Positions 9,817 through 18,806 of a stretch of DNA of 64,000 nucleotides are shown here, in pieces. Position numbers and translations under genes: made by a program. The notes below the pieces were generated by a model, which was not told the DNA's origin, ran no database searches, and was given only the letters and a program-made list of their open reading frames with translations. Each line of letters starts with the position of its first letter. The first letter of the stretch is position 1. The stretch is from an uncultured Lachnospiraceae bacterium (GTDB lineage: Bacteria > Bacillota > Clostridia > Lachnospirales > Lachnospiraceae), in the NCBI GenBank assembly GCA_900315505.1, contig OMZG01000003.1, forward strand, positions 1 through 64,000, read 5' to 3'.

Positions 9817-9943
9817 TTTCAGGTTTCGAGTTTCAAGATTAAAGTTCAAAGTTAAAAGTTAAAAGCACCCCTCTGGGCTGCCTGAAAAACAAGGCTTCCC
9901 AGAGGGGTAACTTAAAACTGACAACTTATAACTCGCAACTAAC
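9816..9943. repeat. composite heptad element with a GC-rich core hairpin at the end of the V-ATPase operon
   Basis: Seven left units of GTTNNNN type (9816-9864) and five right units of AACNNNN type (9909-9943) flank a core hairpin. The core has an 11-bp stem (9867-9877 with 9898-9908) and an inner GCCT/AGGC stem. It is the most complete member of the family. It probably also ends the converging ntpD and 9926-10228 transcripts. Its right arm encodes the last residues and stop codon of the gene on the minus strand. Confidence 0.9.
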
Positions 9944-10228
9944 CCCGGCCTCAAACAGCTCCCCCATCTGTTCATCATACTTATCTTCAGGTTCATACCG
10001 CTTCAGCAGATATATGAGATAATCACCCTCAGGGTCAAGAGGCTTATCATGAAGAGCCTCCTGTACCTTATCGAAAAGCTCTGTCGGCTTCATATCGCCC
10101 GACAGGCCTAAAGAAAGCCTGCGGTCTAAGATACCACAGGCATAATAATATTCGTAATTCCCGGTGATCACAGAAATACGATCTGCAACCTTTCTGTCAA
10201 CACTCTGAATAGCCAGGAGCTCTATCAT
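9926..10228 (-). CDS. uncharacterised 100-residue protein, second gene of the carD operon
   Basis: A small acidic alpha-helical protein that I do not recognise. It overlaps carD by 4 bp (ATGA type), so the two are co-translated. It contains YYYACGILDRRLSLG and a DPEGDYLIYLLKRYEPED segment, and has no membrane helix or signal peptide. The last five residues and the stop codon lie inside a heptad array (9909-9943), which suggests that the original C-terminus was replaced or extended by the repeat. Confidence 0.6.
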   Translation of the reverse strand: MIELLAIQSVDRKVADRISVITGNYEYYYACGILDRRLSLGLSGDMKPTELFDKVQEALHDKPLDPEGDYLIYLLKRYEPEDKYDEQMGELFEAGVSCEL

Positions 10229-10734
10229 TCATTTTCTCCATCGAGCCTTCCGAAGAAAGCCTGCTTGACTGTGTCCATATCTGACTTCATTGCAAATGCC
10301 ATCTCCTCGAAGAGGCGCTTGGCTGCAACATCCATGACTCTCTCGTCTGAGCTCATCGGCTTCTTGCCATCAGCGACTCTCTTCTTCTGGTGGAGATAGA
10401 TGCTCTTCACGACGGAAGCGAGAGGCTTCGGATCAAACAGGGACATCTTCTCCTTGAACTTCTCAGTACGCGCTCTGTTGCCTTCCTCGTGGATCACGTC
10501 AATTCCTGAAACCTCATCGAGAAGTTCCTCAAACTCGTCTGAACTCTTCACATCACGAATCCTTGAATTCGAATCTACAGGTGTGATGACTGTAGCCTTG
10601 CCCTTTTCGAATATTGGCTCGAGGCTGTAATACATCTTCTCTGAACCCTTGCCATGAAGTGCCTTCTCTGAAATCTCCTTGACCTGACATACGCCTGACG
10701 TCTCATGCATCAGATAATCGCCTACTTTGTACAT
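10225..10734 (-). CDS. CarD/CdnL-family RNA-polymerase-binding regulator
   Basis: This 169-residue protein has an N-terminal CarD/TRCF-RID domain (about 1-60; YKVGDYLMHETSGVCQVKEI is typical) that binds the beta subunit of RNA polymerase. An alpha-helical C-terminal domain (about 70-165) in relatives contacts promoter DNA and stabilises open complexes. AGGAGG lies before the ATG on the minus strand. It overlaps the small downstream gene by 4 bp and is divergent from the amidase gene. Confidence 0.88.
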   Translation of the reverse strand: MYKVGDYLMHETSGVCQVKEISEKALHGKGSEKMYYSLEPIFEKGKATVITPVDSNSRIRDVKSSDEFEELLDEVSGIDVIHEEGNRARTEKFKEKMSLFDPKPLASVVKSIYLHQKKRVADGKKPMSSDERVMDVAAKRLFEEMAFAMKSDMDTVKQAFFGRLDGENE

Positions 10735-10766
10735 GTGTCCTCCTGTTCTTCTTTTTCACAAATAAT

Positions 10767-10795
10767 ATTATAACACGTTTTTATGAAAAATGTAA
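10767..10795 (-). promoter_or_regulatory. carD promoter
   Basis: Read on the minus strand: TTACAT (10795-10790), a 17-bp spacer and TATAAT (10772-10767). The predicted start leaves a leader of about 25 bases that contains AGGAGG. Confidence 0.6.
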
Positions 10796-10909
10796 GGGCA
10801 AAACATGGTACTATAACACAAGGAACGCGTAAATGCAAGGCTTTTTCAGGATTTTTTTGAAAAAAATTTAAGAAAAATTTAAGAAATAATTAAAGTTTCC
10901 TGAAGCCAC

Positions 10910-10938
10910 TTCACAATACCGGATCAAAAGTATAAAAT
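10910..10938 (+). promoter_or_regulatory. amidase promoter, predicted leaderless start
   Basis: TTCACA (10910-10915), a 17-bp spacer and TAAAAT (10933-10938). Only 7 bases separate the -10 from the ATG at 10946, and no Shine-Dalgarno is present, so transcription should begin at or next to the start codon. Confidence 0.5.
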
Positions 10939-10945
10939 ACAGACT

Positions 10946-11650
10946 ATGAGTCGTTTGGTTTCCAGAAGAAAAAAGAAGAAAAAGAAAAATAACAGAAGGA
11001 TAATAGCTGTAATAGCAGTAATCGTACTGATAATAATAGTGGCACTCGTGGTGCACGGATGTCAGGAGAAAAAGGCACAGGAGGCTGCAGCAAAGGCAGC
11101 AGAAGAACAGTACGACAGTGCAGATGCATCTGATTCAATAGATGTGGAGCTCCTGACGCCAAATAAGTATTCAAGACCTGAGATAAAGCTTGAAAAAGTA
11201 AAGGGCATAGTGGTTCACTACACCGCAAATCCTGGATCTACGGCAATGGAAAACCGTAATTACTTCGAGGGACTGAAGGACAGCCACAAAACTTTTGCAA
11301 GCAGTCATTTTGTTGTCGGACTGGATGGTGAGATCATACAGTGCATACCGACTAAGGAAGTGGCATATGCATCTAATGACAGGAATTCCGACACCCTGTC
11401 AATAGAGTGCTGTCATTATGCAGAAAATGGCAAGTTTACTGAGAAGACATATTCGTCTCTCGTGAAGCTCTGTGCCTATCTCTGCCACAGATTCGGCCTC
11501 ACTCAGGACGATATCATCCGCCACTATGACGTGACAGGAAAAAACTGTCCGAAGTACTTCGTTGAGCATCCGAAGGTCTGGAAGCGGTTCAGGGCTGATG
11601 TGAAGACTGCACTTGACAATAAGGACTGGAATCTTGATATCATTTCCTAG
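10946..11650 (+). CDS. membrane-anchored N-acetylmuramoyl-L-alanine amidase (Amidase_2 fold)
   Basis: This 234-residue protein has a very basic cytoplasmic head, one membrane helix (about 20-38, ending VVHGC) and an Ala/Glu linker. The catalytic Amidase_2 domain spans about 80-225. Zinc-site stretches are IVVHYTAN near residue 91 and IIRHYDVTGKNCPKYF near 190; the lysine and following cysteine fit the PGRP/AmpD fold. It would cut the peptide from glycan strands at the outer membrane face. The HGC could instead be a lipobox, but the long lysine run before the helix makes a plain anchor likely. Confidence 0.85.
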   Translation: MSRLVSRRKKKKKKNNRRIIAVIAVIVLIIIVALVVHGCQEKKAQEAAAKAAEEQYDSADASDSIDVELLTPNKYSRPEIKLEKVKGIVVHYTANPGSTAMENRNYFEGLKDSHKTFASSHFVVGLDGEIIQCIPTKEVAYASNDRNSDTLSIECCHYAENGKFTEKTYSSLVKLCAYLCHRFGLTQDDIIRHYDVTGKNCPKYFVEHPKVWKRFRADVKTALDNKDWNLDIIS

Positions 11651-11735
11651 ATCAACTGCTCCTTGCTGTTCCTGTATTCTGCAGGAGTGACGCCGCAAAG
11701 ATGGTGAAGTCACTGGAGATGCAGAGATTTCCGAC
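11647..11735 (-). pseudogene. remnant of the C-terminus of an AraC-family regulator
   Basis: On the minus strand the bases before a TAG (11649-11647) translate as HLCGVTPAEYRNSKEQLI, a standard end of AraC-family DNA-binding domains. Just upstream in another frame comes VGNLCISSDFT, which resembles the preceding helix (xGFSSDSHF). The two pieces need a small deletion or frameshift to join, and no further coding potential is seen, so this looks like a decayed gene end. Its final codons overlap the stop of the amidase gene. Confidence 0.6.
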
Positions 11736-11758
11736 TATGATTGTGATCTCAAATAGTA

Positions 11759-11764
11759 TATACT
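11759..11764 (+). promoter_or_regulatory. -10 box of the PAP2 gene, predicted leaderless start
   Basis: TATACT ends 6 bases before the ATG at 11771. No -35 match stands out at the usual distance, and there is no Shine-Dalgarno. It fits the window's pattern of -10 boxes placed 6-7 bases from a start codon, but is the weakest example. Confidence 0.35.
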
Positions 11765-11770
11765 GTTCTC

Positions 11771-12220
11771 ATGAAGAAATTCCTGATTTATTCTGACAAG
11801 ATACTGACTGCAATTACATATGCAGCGTATATTATACTTCTGATATACATCGTTGTGAAGTACGGATTCGGAGCTGATATCCTGAGAACTCTTCTGATTC
11901 CGGCTACTGGTTTTATATTAGAAACTGTAATCCGTGACCGGCTGAACCTCCCGAGACCGTATGAGAAGACCGGGATACCTCCTATCATTCCGAAGAAGAC
12001 AAGGGGCCACAGCTTTCCAAGCAGACATGCGTTTTCGGTCACGATGATAGCTATGATGTATGTATTCTATCTGTCTTACATGGGAATAGCAATGCTTGCC
12101 ATTGCAGTATGTCTATGTATTATCAGAGTAAAGGGCGGAGTACATTCAGCATTGGATGTAACGGCAGGGGCGGTTCTTGCAGCAGCGTATTCAGCATTTT
12201 TTATGTGGCTTTTCAGATGA
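11771..12220 (+). CDS. PAP2-type membrane phosphatase
   Basis: This 149-residue membrane protein has about four or five helices. The three PAP2 motifs are visible: RDRLNLPRP (residues about 56-64), SFPSRHAF (about 80-87) and RVKGGVHSALDV (about 118-129), where the histidines and arginines form the phosphate site. Substrates in the family include undecaprenyl pyrophosphate and phosphatidate; the choice cannot be made here, though the neighbouring amidase makes a cell-wall lipid plausible. It is shorter than most PAP2 proteins but keeps all motifs. Confidence 0.85.
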   Translation: MKKFLIYSDKILTAITYAAYIILLIYIVVKYGFGADILRTLLIPATGFILETVIRDRLNLPRPYEKTGIPPIIPKKTRGHSFPSRHAFSVTMIAMMYVFYLSYMGIAMLAIAVCLCIIRVKGGVHSALDVTAGAVLAAAYSAFFMWLFR

Positions 12221-12230
12221 TTCTTTCCTC

Positions 12231-12259
12231 TTGACACCACCCCTCCTTTTTGCTAGACT
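12231..12259 (+). promoter_or_regulatory. guaB promoter
   Basis: TTGACA (12231-12236), a 17-bp spacer and TAGACT (12254-12259). The leader is about 35 bases and carries AGCGAGGA as ribosome site. No riboswitch-like structure was seen. Confidence 0.65.
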
Positions 12260-12301
12260 TTATTAAATTACCCATTTGATAGATAAGAAAGCGAGGAAAA
12301 G

Positions 12302-13759
12302 ATGGCTTCAATAATTGGAGAAGGAATCACATTTGATGATGTGCTGTTAGTGCCTCAGTATTCGGAAGTTACTCCGAATATGATAGACCTTACTACGAAG
12401 CTGACGAATGCGATCACTCTTAATGTACCGCTGATGTCAGCAGCTATGGATACAGTAACCGAGCACCGCATGGCTATAGCAATGGCCAGACAGGGTGGAA
12501 TCGGAATCATCCACAAGAATATGTCAATCGAGGCTCAGGCAGATGAGGTTGACAAGGTCAAGAGATCAGAGAATGGCGTCATCACAGATCCATTTTTCCT
12601 CTCACCAGACAATACATTACAGGACGCTGAGGACCTGATGCACAAGTTCCGCATCTCAGGTGTCCCTATCACAGAAAAGGATGGCAGGCTCGTAGGTATC
12701 ATCACGAACCGTGATCTGAAGTTTGAAGAGAACTATGACAGACCTATAAAGGAAGTCATGACATCCGAGAATCTGATCACAGCTCCTGAGGGTGTGACAC
12801 TCGAGGAGGCCAAGAAGATCCTTGCCAAGGCCCGTAAAGAGAAGCTCCCTATCGTTGATAAGGAAGGCAGGCTCAAGGGTCTCATCACTATAAAGGATAT
12901 CGAGAAGCAGATCAAGTACCCTAATTCAGCAAAGGATTCACAGGGACGTCTCGTCTGTGGAGCCGGAGTCGGAATCACTGCCAATATGATGGAGCGTACA
13001 GAGGCTCTCGTCAAGGCAAAGGTCGACTGTATCGTAGTAGACTCAGCACACGGAGATTCAAAGAATATCCTTAATGCAGTAAGAGAGATAAAGGCAGCAT
13101 GGCCTGATCTTCAGGTAATAGCCGGAAATATAGCAACAGGCGAGGGCGCAAAGCACCTGATCGAGGCCGGAGCTGATGCCGTGAAGTGTGGTATCGGACC
13201 TGGTTCTATCTGTACGACCCGTGTCGTAGCTGGTATCGGTGTTCCACAGATTACAGCTATCATGGACTGCTATGAGGTGGCAAGAAAGTATGACATCCCT
13301 GTCATCGCAGACGGCGGTATCCAGTTCTCAGGAGATATGGTAAAGGCTCTTGCAGCAGGTGGTAATGTCTGCATGATGGGTTCTCTTTTCGCAGGATGTG
13401 ATGAAGCACCGGGAGCTACTGAGCTGTATCAGGGACGTAAGTACAAGGTCTACAGAGGCATGGGTTCTATCGCAGCAATGGAGAATGGTTCCAAGGACCG
13501 TTACTTCCAGGAAGGTGCAAGAAAGCTCGTTCCGGAAGGCGTTGAAGGACGTGTCGCATACAAGGGCAGCGTCGAAGACGTTATCTTCCAGATGGTCGGC
13601 GGCATCAGAAGTGGTATGGGCTACAATGGAGCTCCTACTATCAAGGATCTTCAGGAAAAGGGCAAGTTCATCAAGATCTCGAATGCAGCCCTCAAAGAGA
13701 GCCATCCGCATGATATCCATATCACAAAGGAAGCTCCGAACTACTCAATTGACGAGTAA
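12302..13759 (+). CDS. guaB: IMP dehydrogenase
   Basis: This 485-residue enzyme oxidises IMP to XMP with NAD+, the committed step of GMP synthesis. It is a TIM barrel with two CBS domains inserted at about 95-210. The catalytic cysteine is C304 in [11 protein letters not shown], and the flap follows ([10 protein letters not shown]). Length and motifs are normal. It is a single gene with its own promoter and terminator, and the purine genes near 37 kb are a separate unit. Confidence 0.98.
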   Translation: MASIIGEGITFDDVLLVPQYSEVTPNMIDLTTKLTNAITLNVPLMSAAMDTVTEHRMAIAMARQGGIGIIHKNMSIEAQADEVDKVKRSENGVITDPFFLSPDNTLQDAEDLMHKFRISGVPITEKDGRLVGIITNRDLKFEENYDRPIKEVMTSENLITAPEGVTLEEAKKILAKARKEKLPIVDKEGRLKGLITIKDIEKQIKYPNSAKDSQGRLVCGAGVGITANMMERTEALVKAKVDCIVVDSAHGDSKNILNAVREIKAAWPDLQVIAGNIATGEGAKHLIEAGADAVKCGIGPGSICTTRVVAGIGVPQITAIMDCYEVARKYDIPVIADGGIQFSGDMVKALAAGGNVCMMGSLFAGCDEAPGATELYQGRKYKVYRGMGSIAAMENGSKDRYFQEGARKLVPEGVEGRVAYKGSVEDVIFQMVGGIRSGMGYNGAPTIKDLQEKGKFIKISNAALKESHPHDIHITKEAPNYSIDE

Positions 13760-13779
13760 TATTTTTAAAAATCATTCAG

Positions 13780-13808
13780 GAGTCCGGTCAGGCGGCCGGG
13801 CTCTTTTT
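13780..13808 (+). terminator. guaB terminator
   Basis: An 8-bp GC-rich stem (13780-13787 with 13796-13803, one G-T pair) is followed by five Ts about 25 bases after the guaB stop. Confidence 0.85.
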
Positions 13809-13818
13809 AGTACCATAA

Positions 13819-13861
13819 AAGTGTAGTTGGAGAGTAATTAACTCCGACTGCACTTATTTTT
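13819..13861. terminator. second hairpin downstream of guaB
   Basis: A 14-bp stem (13819-13832 with 13842-13855, two G-T pairs, 9-base loop) is followed by ATTTTTA. It may be a backup terminator or a bidirectional one. Confidence 0.55.
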
Positions 13862-13911
13862 ATAATGATAAAATTTACTGCTGGCCTGTTTTCTTGTAGT
13901 AATGATGGAAA

Positions 13912-13972
13912 TCAATCATATATTATAGAAAATCCATATATGATTGACAAGACCTTTTAGAGCTGGTATAAT
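13912..13972 (+). promoter_or_regulatory. Uma2-gene promoter with a 12-bp palindromic operator
   Basis: A consensus promoter is present: TTGACA (13944-13949), 17 bp, TATAAT (13967-13972). A perfect 12-bp inverted repeat (13912-13923 and 13936-13947, 12-bp gap) ends inside the -35 box. The downstream protein has an N-terminal HTH, so autorepression by blocking the -35 is likely. Confidence 0.7.
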
Positions 13973-14004
13973 AAAAAAGAACATTCATTCGAAAGGAGAG
14001 AATC

Positions 14005-14838
14005 ATGACTATAGAAGAGATGCAGAGACAGAGGAAGAGGCTGGGATATACATATGCGCAGATTGCCAGGATGAGCGGAGTGCCCGAGAGCACAGTACAG
14101 AAGGTACTTGCCGGTATCACGAAATCCCCAGGAGTTGACACGGTGGCTGCGATAGAGAAGGCTCTTTATACGGGGAGTCAGGACTATACAAATGGCAGAA
14201 TGGTAGCAGAGGTGAGTTACAGAAATGATTTATCAGATGCACCATATGTTCCGGAATGGGCACATGATCCAAAGTATCCGAGGCAGGGATATTATACGGT
14301 TCTTGATTATCTGAATCTTCCGGATGACCAGAGAGCAGAGCTGATAGATGGAGTATTGTATGACATGGCAGCACCCTCATATGTACATCAGGCTATTATA
14401 GTTGAGCTAGTGACTTTTTTCAGGAACATGCAGAAATACCATCCTGGATGCCATGTATGTGTATCACCTCTTGATGTTCAGCTGGACTGTGACAATCGTA
14501 CCATGGTAGAACCTGACATACTTATCATTTGTGACCCAAAGAAGATAACGAAGCCGAGAATAGTAGGTGCTCCGGATCTTGTCATAGAGGTCCTGTCACC
14601 ATCTACCAGACGTAAGGATTTGCAGATAAAGCTTGGAAAGTACGCACGTGCTGGAGTGAAAGAGTACTGGATGATAGATCCTGATGCACAGACAATACTT
14701 GTATGTATATTCGGAGATGAAAATACGACGCATATGTATACTTTTGATGATAAAGTTCCTGTCTGGATCTCAGGCGGAGAAGTGTCTGTGGATTTCAGCG
14801 AGATCAGGAGTAATATCACATATACACGCGATGAATGA
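14005..14838 (+). CDS. HTH-Uma2 fusion (Uma2/DUF820 PD-(D/E)XK nuclease-fold protein)
   Basis: This 277-residue protein has two parts. Residues 1-55 are an XRE-like HTH (YTYAQIARMSGVPESTVQKVL). Residues about 85-270 are a Uma2 domain with the PD-(D/E)XK active-site pattern: E107 region (ELIDGVLYDM), VEPDILIICD, DLVIEVLSPSTRRKDLQIKLGKY and EYWMIDP. Uma2 proteins are common in Cyanobacteria and some Firmicutes; their substrate is unknown. The DNA-binding fusion plus an operator over its own promoter is notable. GAAAGGAGAG precedes the ATG, and no partner gene is adjacent. Confidence 0.85.
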   Translation: MTIEEMQRQRKRLGYTYAQIARMSGVPESTVQKVLAGITKSPGVDTVAAIEKALYTGSQDYTNGRMVAEVSYRNDLSDAPYVPEWAHDPKYPRQGYYTVLDYLNLPDDQRAELIDGVLYDMAAPSYVHQAIIVELVTFFRNMQKYHPGCHVCVSPLDVQLDCDNRTMVEPDILIICDPKKITKPRIVGAPDLVIEVLSPSTRRKDLQIKLGKYARAGVKEYWMIDPDAQTILVCIFGDENTTHMYTFDDKVPVWISGGEVSVDFSEIRSNITYTRDE

Positions 14839-14877
14839 CATATTTTTGCATAATTTAAGAAACACTCTGATTCAATA

Positions 14878-14906
14878 TTGACGGAAGACCGTTGATAGTC
14901 TAATAT
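14878..14906 (+). promoter_or_regulatory. upstream pflB promoter (P2)
   Basis: TTGACG (14878-14883), a 17-bp spacer and TAATAT (14901-14906), starting about 110 bases ahead of pflB. Confidence 0.5.
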
Positions 14907-14954
14907 ACTGTGTGCGGGATTAGGAAAAGCTAACAAAAATTTTTCAACAAAATC

Positions 14955-15002
14955 TTGTATTTACACGTCAATTGCTATACAATATTTGGTGCAACACACC
15001 AA
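14955..15002 (+). promoter_or_regulatory. proximal pflB promoter (P1) with a downstream palindrome
   Basis: TTGTAT (14955-14960), a 17-bp spacer and TACAAT (14978-14983). The predicted start lies in an inverted repeat TTGGTG-5-CACCAA (14986-15002), a good place for a repressor. Redox or glycolytic control would be typical for pfl, but the site does not match a regulator I can name. Confidence 0.5.
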
Positions 15003-15021
15003 CAGGACTACGGAGGTCTAA

Positions 15022-17295
15022 ATGACAACATTTGATGCATGGGAGGGCTTTAAGCCTGGTCACTGGAACGACGATGTCAATGTCCGTGACTTCATCCAGA
15101 AGAATTACACTCCTTATGACGGAGACGAGAGCTTCCTCGAAGGACCGACAGAGCGTACGAACAAGCTCTGGGGTAAGCTTCAGGAGCTTCAGAAGGAAGA
15201 GAGAGCAAAGGGCGGAGTGCTCGATATGGAGACAGATGTGGTTTCCGATATCGATGCCTATGGTCCTGCATATCTCGATGATTCAATGAAGGACGACGAG
15301 CAGGTAGTCGGAATCCAGACAGACAAGCCTCTCAAGAGAGCATTCATGCCATACGGCGGAATCAGAATGGCAGAGGAGGCTCTTACTACATACGGATACA
15401 CACCAAATCCACAGCTTCATGAGATTTTCACGAAGTATCACAAGACACACAACGAAGCAGTTTTTGACGCATACACAGACGAGATGAAGATTGCCCGTCA
15501 CTGCCATATCGTGACAGGACTTCCTGATACATACGGCAGAGGACGTATCGTAGGTGACTACAGAAGAGTAGCGCTGTACGGAATTGATTATCTCATCAAA
15601 AAGAAGGAAGAAGACAAGGCTGCGATCGGTCACAATGATATGATGACCGGTAAGGTAGTGCGCTTAAGAGAAGAGATTGCAGAGCAGATCAAGGCTCTGA
15701 AGAAGATGAAGAAGCTCGCTGCTTCATACGGATTCGACATTTCAAAGCCGGCTACCAATGCGAAGGAAGCAGTACAGTGGCTGTATTTCGGATACCTTTC
15801 AGCAATCAAGCAGCAGAACGGTGCCGCAATGTCAGTAGGACGTATCTCCACCTTTCTTGATATCTATATCACAAGAGATTTGAACAAGGGGCTTATTACA
15901 GAGAAGGATGCCCAGGAGCTTATCGACCATCTGGTAATGAAGTTCCGTATGGTAAAGTTTGCCCGTATCCCGTCATACAACGAGCTGTTCTCGGGCGATC
16001 CGGTATGGGCTACACTCGAGGTGGCAGGAATCGGAATGGATGGAAGAAGCATGGTGACGAAGAACGACTATCGTTTCCTTCATACCCTTGAGAACATGGG
16101 ACCAGCACCAGAGCCGAACCTCACAGTTCTTTACTCAAGTGATCTTCCTGACAACTTCAAGAAGTATGCAGCCAAGATTTCAGTAGATACTTCATCCATC
16201 CAGTATGAGAATGATGATGTCATGAAGCCAATCTGGGGCGATGATTACAGCATCTGCTGCTGCGTATCAGCTACACAGACAGGTAAGGAGATGCAGTTCT
16301 TCGGAGCAAGAGCAAACCTTGCAAAGGCACTTCTCTATGCTATCAATGGCGGCAAGGATGAGAAGTTTAAGGACAAGGACGGTCATCATATGCAGGTAGG
16401 ACCTGAGATCGCACCGATGACCTCAGACGTACTCGACTATGATGAGGTAGTTCATAAGTATGATCTGACCCTCGACTGGCTGGCAGGACTCTATGTAAAT
16501 ATCCTCGACCTGATCCACTATATGCATGACAAGTATTACTATGAGTCAGCAGAGATGTCTCTAATCGATACGAATGTCCGCCGTACCTTCGCTACAGGTA
16601 TCGCAGGATTCTCACATGTAGTAGATTCTCTGTCAGCCATCAAGTATGCAAAGGTTACCGCAATCCGTGATGAGGAAGGCGTTACCACAGACTTTAAGAT
16701 CGAGGGAGACTTCCCTAAGTACGGCAATGACGACGAGAGAGCTGATGAGATCGCTGTTAAACTGTTAAAGACCTTTATGGGTAAGCTCAAGAAGTTCCAT
16801 ACCTACAGGGATTCAGACGCTACCACCTCGATCCTTACTATCACCTCGAATGTTGTCTATGGTGAGGCTACAGGTGCCACCCCTGACGGCAGGAAGGCAT
16901 TCACCCCGTTTGCTCCGGGAGCTAACCCTGCATACGGCGCCGAGCAGAACGGACTTCTCGCTTCCCTTAACTCGGTAGCAAAGCTTCCATATGAGTACTC
17001 GCTTGACGGTATCTCGAATACCCAGACGATGACTCCGAACTCTCTGGGACATGATGAGGAGGAGAGAAAGAGCAAGCTGGTAAATGTCCTCGATGGATAC
17101 TTCAACCAGGGTGCACACCATCTGAACGTGAACGTCTTCGGCAAAGAGAAGCTTCTTGATGCTATGGATCATCCTGAGAAGCCTGAGTATGCTAACTTTA
17201 CTATCCGTGTATCAGGCTACGCTGTGAAGTTCATCGATCTGACCAGAAAGCAGCAGCTCGATGTAATCAACAGAACCTTCCATGATCATATGTAA
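15022..17295 (+). CDS. pflB: pyruvate formate-lyase (formate C-acetyltransferase)
   Basis: This 757-residue glycyl-radical enzyme converts pyruvate and CoA to acetyl-CoA and formate, the main anaerobic pyruvate step in such fermenters. The active-site cysteines lie in a run of three (C412-C414, ICCCVSATQ). The radical glycine is G732 in RVSGYAVKF, 25 residues before the end, as in E. coli PflB. GGAGGTC precedes the start. Its activase gene is downstream (19468), separated by the two Ktr genes, an unusual split. Confidence 0.98.
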   Translation: MTTFDAWEGFKPGHWNDDVNVRDFIQKNYTPYDGDESFLEGPTERTNKLWGKLQELQKEERAKGGVLDMETDVVSDIDAYGPAYLDDSMKDDEQVVGIQTDKPLKRAFMPYGGIRMAEEALTTYGYTPNPQLHEIFTKYHKTHNEAVFDAYTDEMKIARHCHIVTGLPDTYGRGRIVGDYRRVALYGIDYLIKKKEEDKAAIGHNDMMTGKVVRLREEIAEQIKALKKMKKLAASYGFDISKPATNAKEAVQWLYFGYLSAIKQQNGAAMSVGRISTFLDIYITRDLNKGLITEKDAQELIDHLVMKFRMVKFARIPSYNELFSGDPVWATLEVAGIGMDGRSMVTKNDYRFLHTLENMGPAPEPNLTVLYSSDLPDNFKKYAAKISVDTSSIQYENDDVMKPIWGDDYSICCCVSATQTGKEMQFFGARANLAKALLYAINGGKDEKFKDKDGHHMQVGPEIAPMTSDVLDYDEVVHKYDLTLDWLAGLYVNILDLIHYMHDKYYYESAEMSLIDTNVRRTFATGIAGFSHVVDSLSAIKYAKVTAIRDEEGVTTDFKIEGDFPKYGNDDERADEIAVKLLKTFMGKLKKFHTYRDSDATTSILTITSNVVYGEATGATPDGRKAFTPFAPGANPAYGAEQNGLLASLNSVAKLPYEYSLDGISNTQTMTPNSLGHDEEERKSKLVNVLDGYFNQGAHHLNVNVFGKEKLLDAMDHPEKPEYANFTIRVSGYAVKFIDLTRKQQLDVINRTFHDHM

Positions 17296-17338
17296 TAAGG
17301 CACAGGGATCGAATCCCTGACCCATACCCTCTTATCCT

Positions 17339-17376
17339 CGCCCTCCCCACTTATCTGGCCCAGGGCGGGGATTTTT
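17339..17376 (+). terminator. probable pflB terminator
   Basis: A GC-rich hairpin (CGCCCT 17339-17344 with AGGGCG 17362-17367) is followed by GGGATTTTTT. The stem is short, and alternative pairings of the C-rich and G-rich tracts are possible. Confidence 0.6.
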
Positions 17377-17454
17377 TCTGGCTTGAAAAAACAGCTCCAA
17401 ACGTTTACTATGTCCTATGACAAATGATGTATGGACTTTGTTAGGAGAAGATAA

Positions 17455-18792
17455 ATGAATCTGATCGGTATCTTTAATAGAAGGCTGACCTCTTTTCAGA
17501 TCATTATACTGGGCTTTGCAGCAGTGATCCTGCTAGGAGCGCTTATACTTATGCTTCCCATATCATCGAGATCAGGAGAGATGACAGGATTTATGGATTC
17601 GCTCTTCACATCGACATCAGCGGTATGTGTTACAGGACTTGTGGTGAAGGATACAGCAGGCTACTGGTCTTTTTTCGGACAGGTAATAATACTTATCCTG
17701 ATACAGATAGGGGGTATTGGAGTGATCACTATGGCATCTGTAGTTTCACTACTGGCAGGCAAGAAGATCAGTCTGATGCAGAGACAGACCATACAGAATG
17801 CTCTTTCCACGCCTCAGGTCGGAGGATCGGTAAGACTTATCAGATTTGTGATAAAGGTTACAGCCATGATAGAGACGGCCGGGGCTGTGCTGCTTCTACC
17901 TGTATTTGTAAAGAGATTCGGGACGGTGGGCATATGGTATGCTGTTTTCCATTCGGTATCGGCCTTCTGCAATGCCGGATTTGACCTGATGGGCAGGCAT
18001 ACAGGAAGCTTCAGCTCGCTTTGTGCATTTTCAGGCAATCTCTATCTTAGCATAGTCATATGTGTGCTTATAGTGGCCGGCGGGCTCGGATTTCTGGCCT
18101 GGGAGGATATAGCAGCCTATAAGCTGAAGATCCATAAGTACAGGATGCAGACAAAGGTGATAATAGCATCGACGGCTATCCTCATTCTTGTACCGACGAT
18201 CATGTTTTTCTTTATTGATTTTTCTCATATGCATCTGGTCAGGAGGTTCTCGTGTTCCCTTTTCCAGGCAGTAACACCAAGGACAGCCGGATTCAACACA
18301 GTGGATTTCTCAAGCATGACTGATCCGGGAAGAGTTATGATAATGCTTCTTATGCTGGTCGGAGGCTCACCTGGCTCTACGGCTGGAGGAATGAAGACAA
18401 CGACTGTTGCAGTGCTTACAGCAAATGCATTTGCCATTTTCAGGCGCAGGAAAAATGCCAAGCTCTTTGGCAGGAGGGTAGACGATGAGGTGGTAAAGCA
18501 GGCGTCTACGGTACTCTTTATGTATGTGACCCTGTTTCTATCAGGAGCTCTTATCATAAGCTTGATAGAAAACCAGCCGTTTGAAAAATGTGCTTTCGAG
18601 GCTATTTCAGCAATTGCAACGGTAGGGCTTTCGCTCGGACTGACACCGGGACTAGGGGTCGTATCACATATTATCCTGATGCTGCTTATGTTCTTTGGCA
18701 GAGTCGGAGGATTTACTGTGGTTTATGCGGCTCTTTCATACAGGGAGGGGTCAGAACTTAAATATCCTCTCGGAAATATTACCGTGGGTTAG
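17455..18792 (+). CDS. ktrB: TrkH/KtrB-type potassium transporter, membrane subunit
   Basis: This 445-residue protein has about ten membrane helices with four pore loops (e.g. TSTSAVCVTGLVVKDTAG, FHSVSAFCNAGFDL, QAVTPRTAGFNTVDF, FEAISAIATVGLSLGLTPGL). These carry the conserved filter glycines of the SKT family. Its length matches KtrB rather than the longer TrkH. It works with the RCK protein encoded 14 bp downstream to import K+, possibly with Na+. GGAGAAG lies ahead of the start. Confidence 0.93.
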   Translation: MNLIGIFNRRLTSFQIIILGFAAVILLGALILMLPISSRSGEMTGFMDSLFTSTSAVCVTGLVVKDTAGYWSFFGQVIILILIQIGGIGVITMASVVSLLAGKKISLMQRQTIQNALSTPQVGGSVRLIRFVIKVTAMIETAGAVLLLPVFVKRFGTVGIWYAVFHSVSAFCNAGFDLMGRHTGSFSSLCAFSGNLYLSIVICVLIVAGGLGFLAWEDIAAYKLKIHKYRMQTKVIIASTAILILVPTIMFFFIDFSHMHLVRRFSCSLFQAVTPRTAGFNTVDFSSMTDPGRVMIMLLMLVGGSPGSTAGGMKTTTVAVLTANAFAIFRRRKNAKLFGRRVDDEVVKQASTVLFMYVTLFLSGALIISLIENQPFEKCAFEAISAIATVGLSLGLTPGLGVVSHIILMLLMFFGRVGGFTVVYAALSYREGSELKYPLGNITVG

Positions 18793-18806
18793 GAAATGGA
18801 GGTAAA

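Noticed and set aside
14878..14898. Inverted repeat TTGACGG/CCGTTGA in the pflB leader
   Set aside because: The arms are mirror-like rather than reverse complements, so no real dyad exists.
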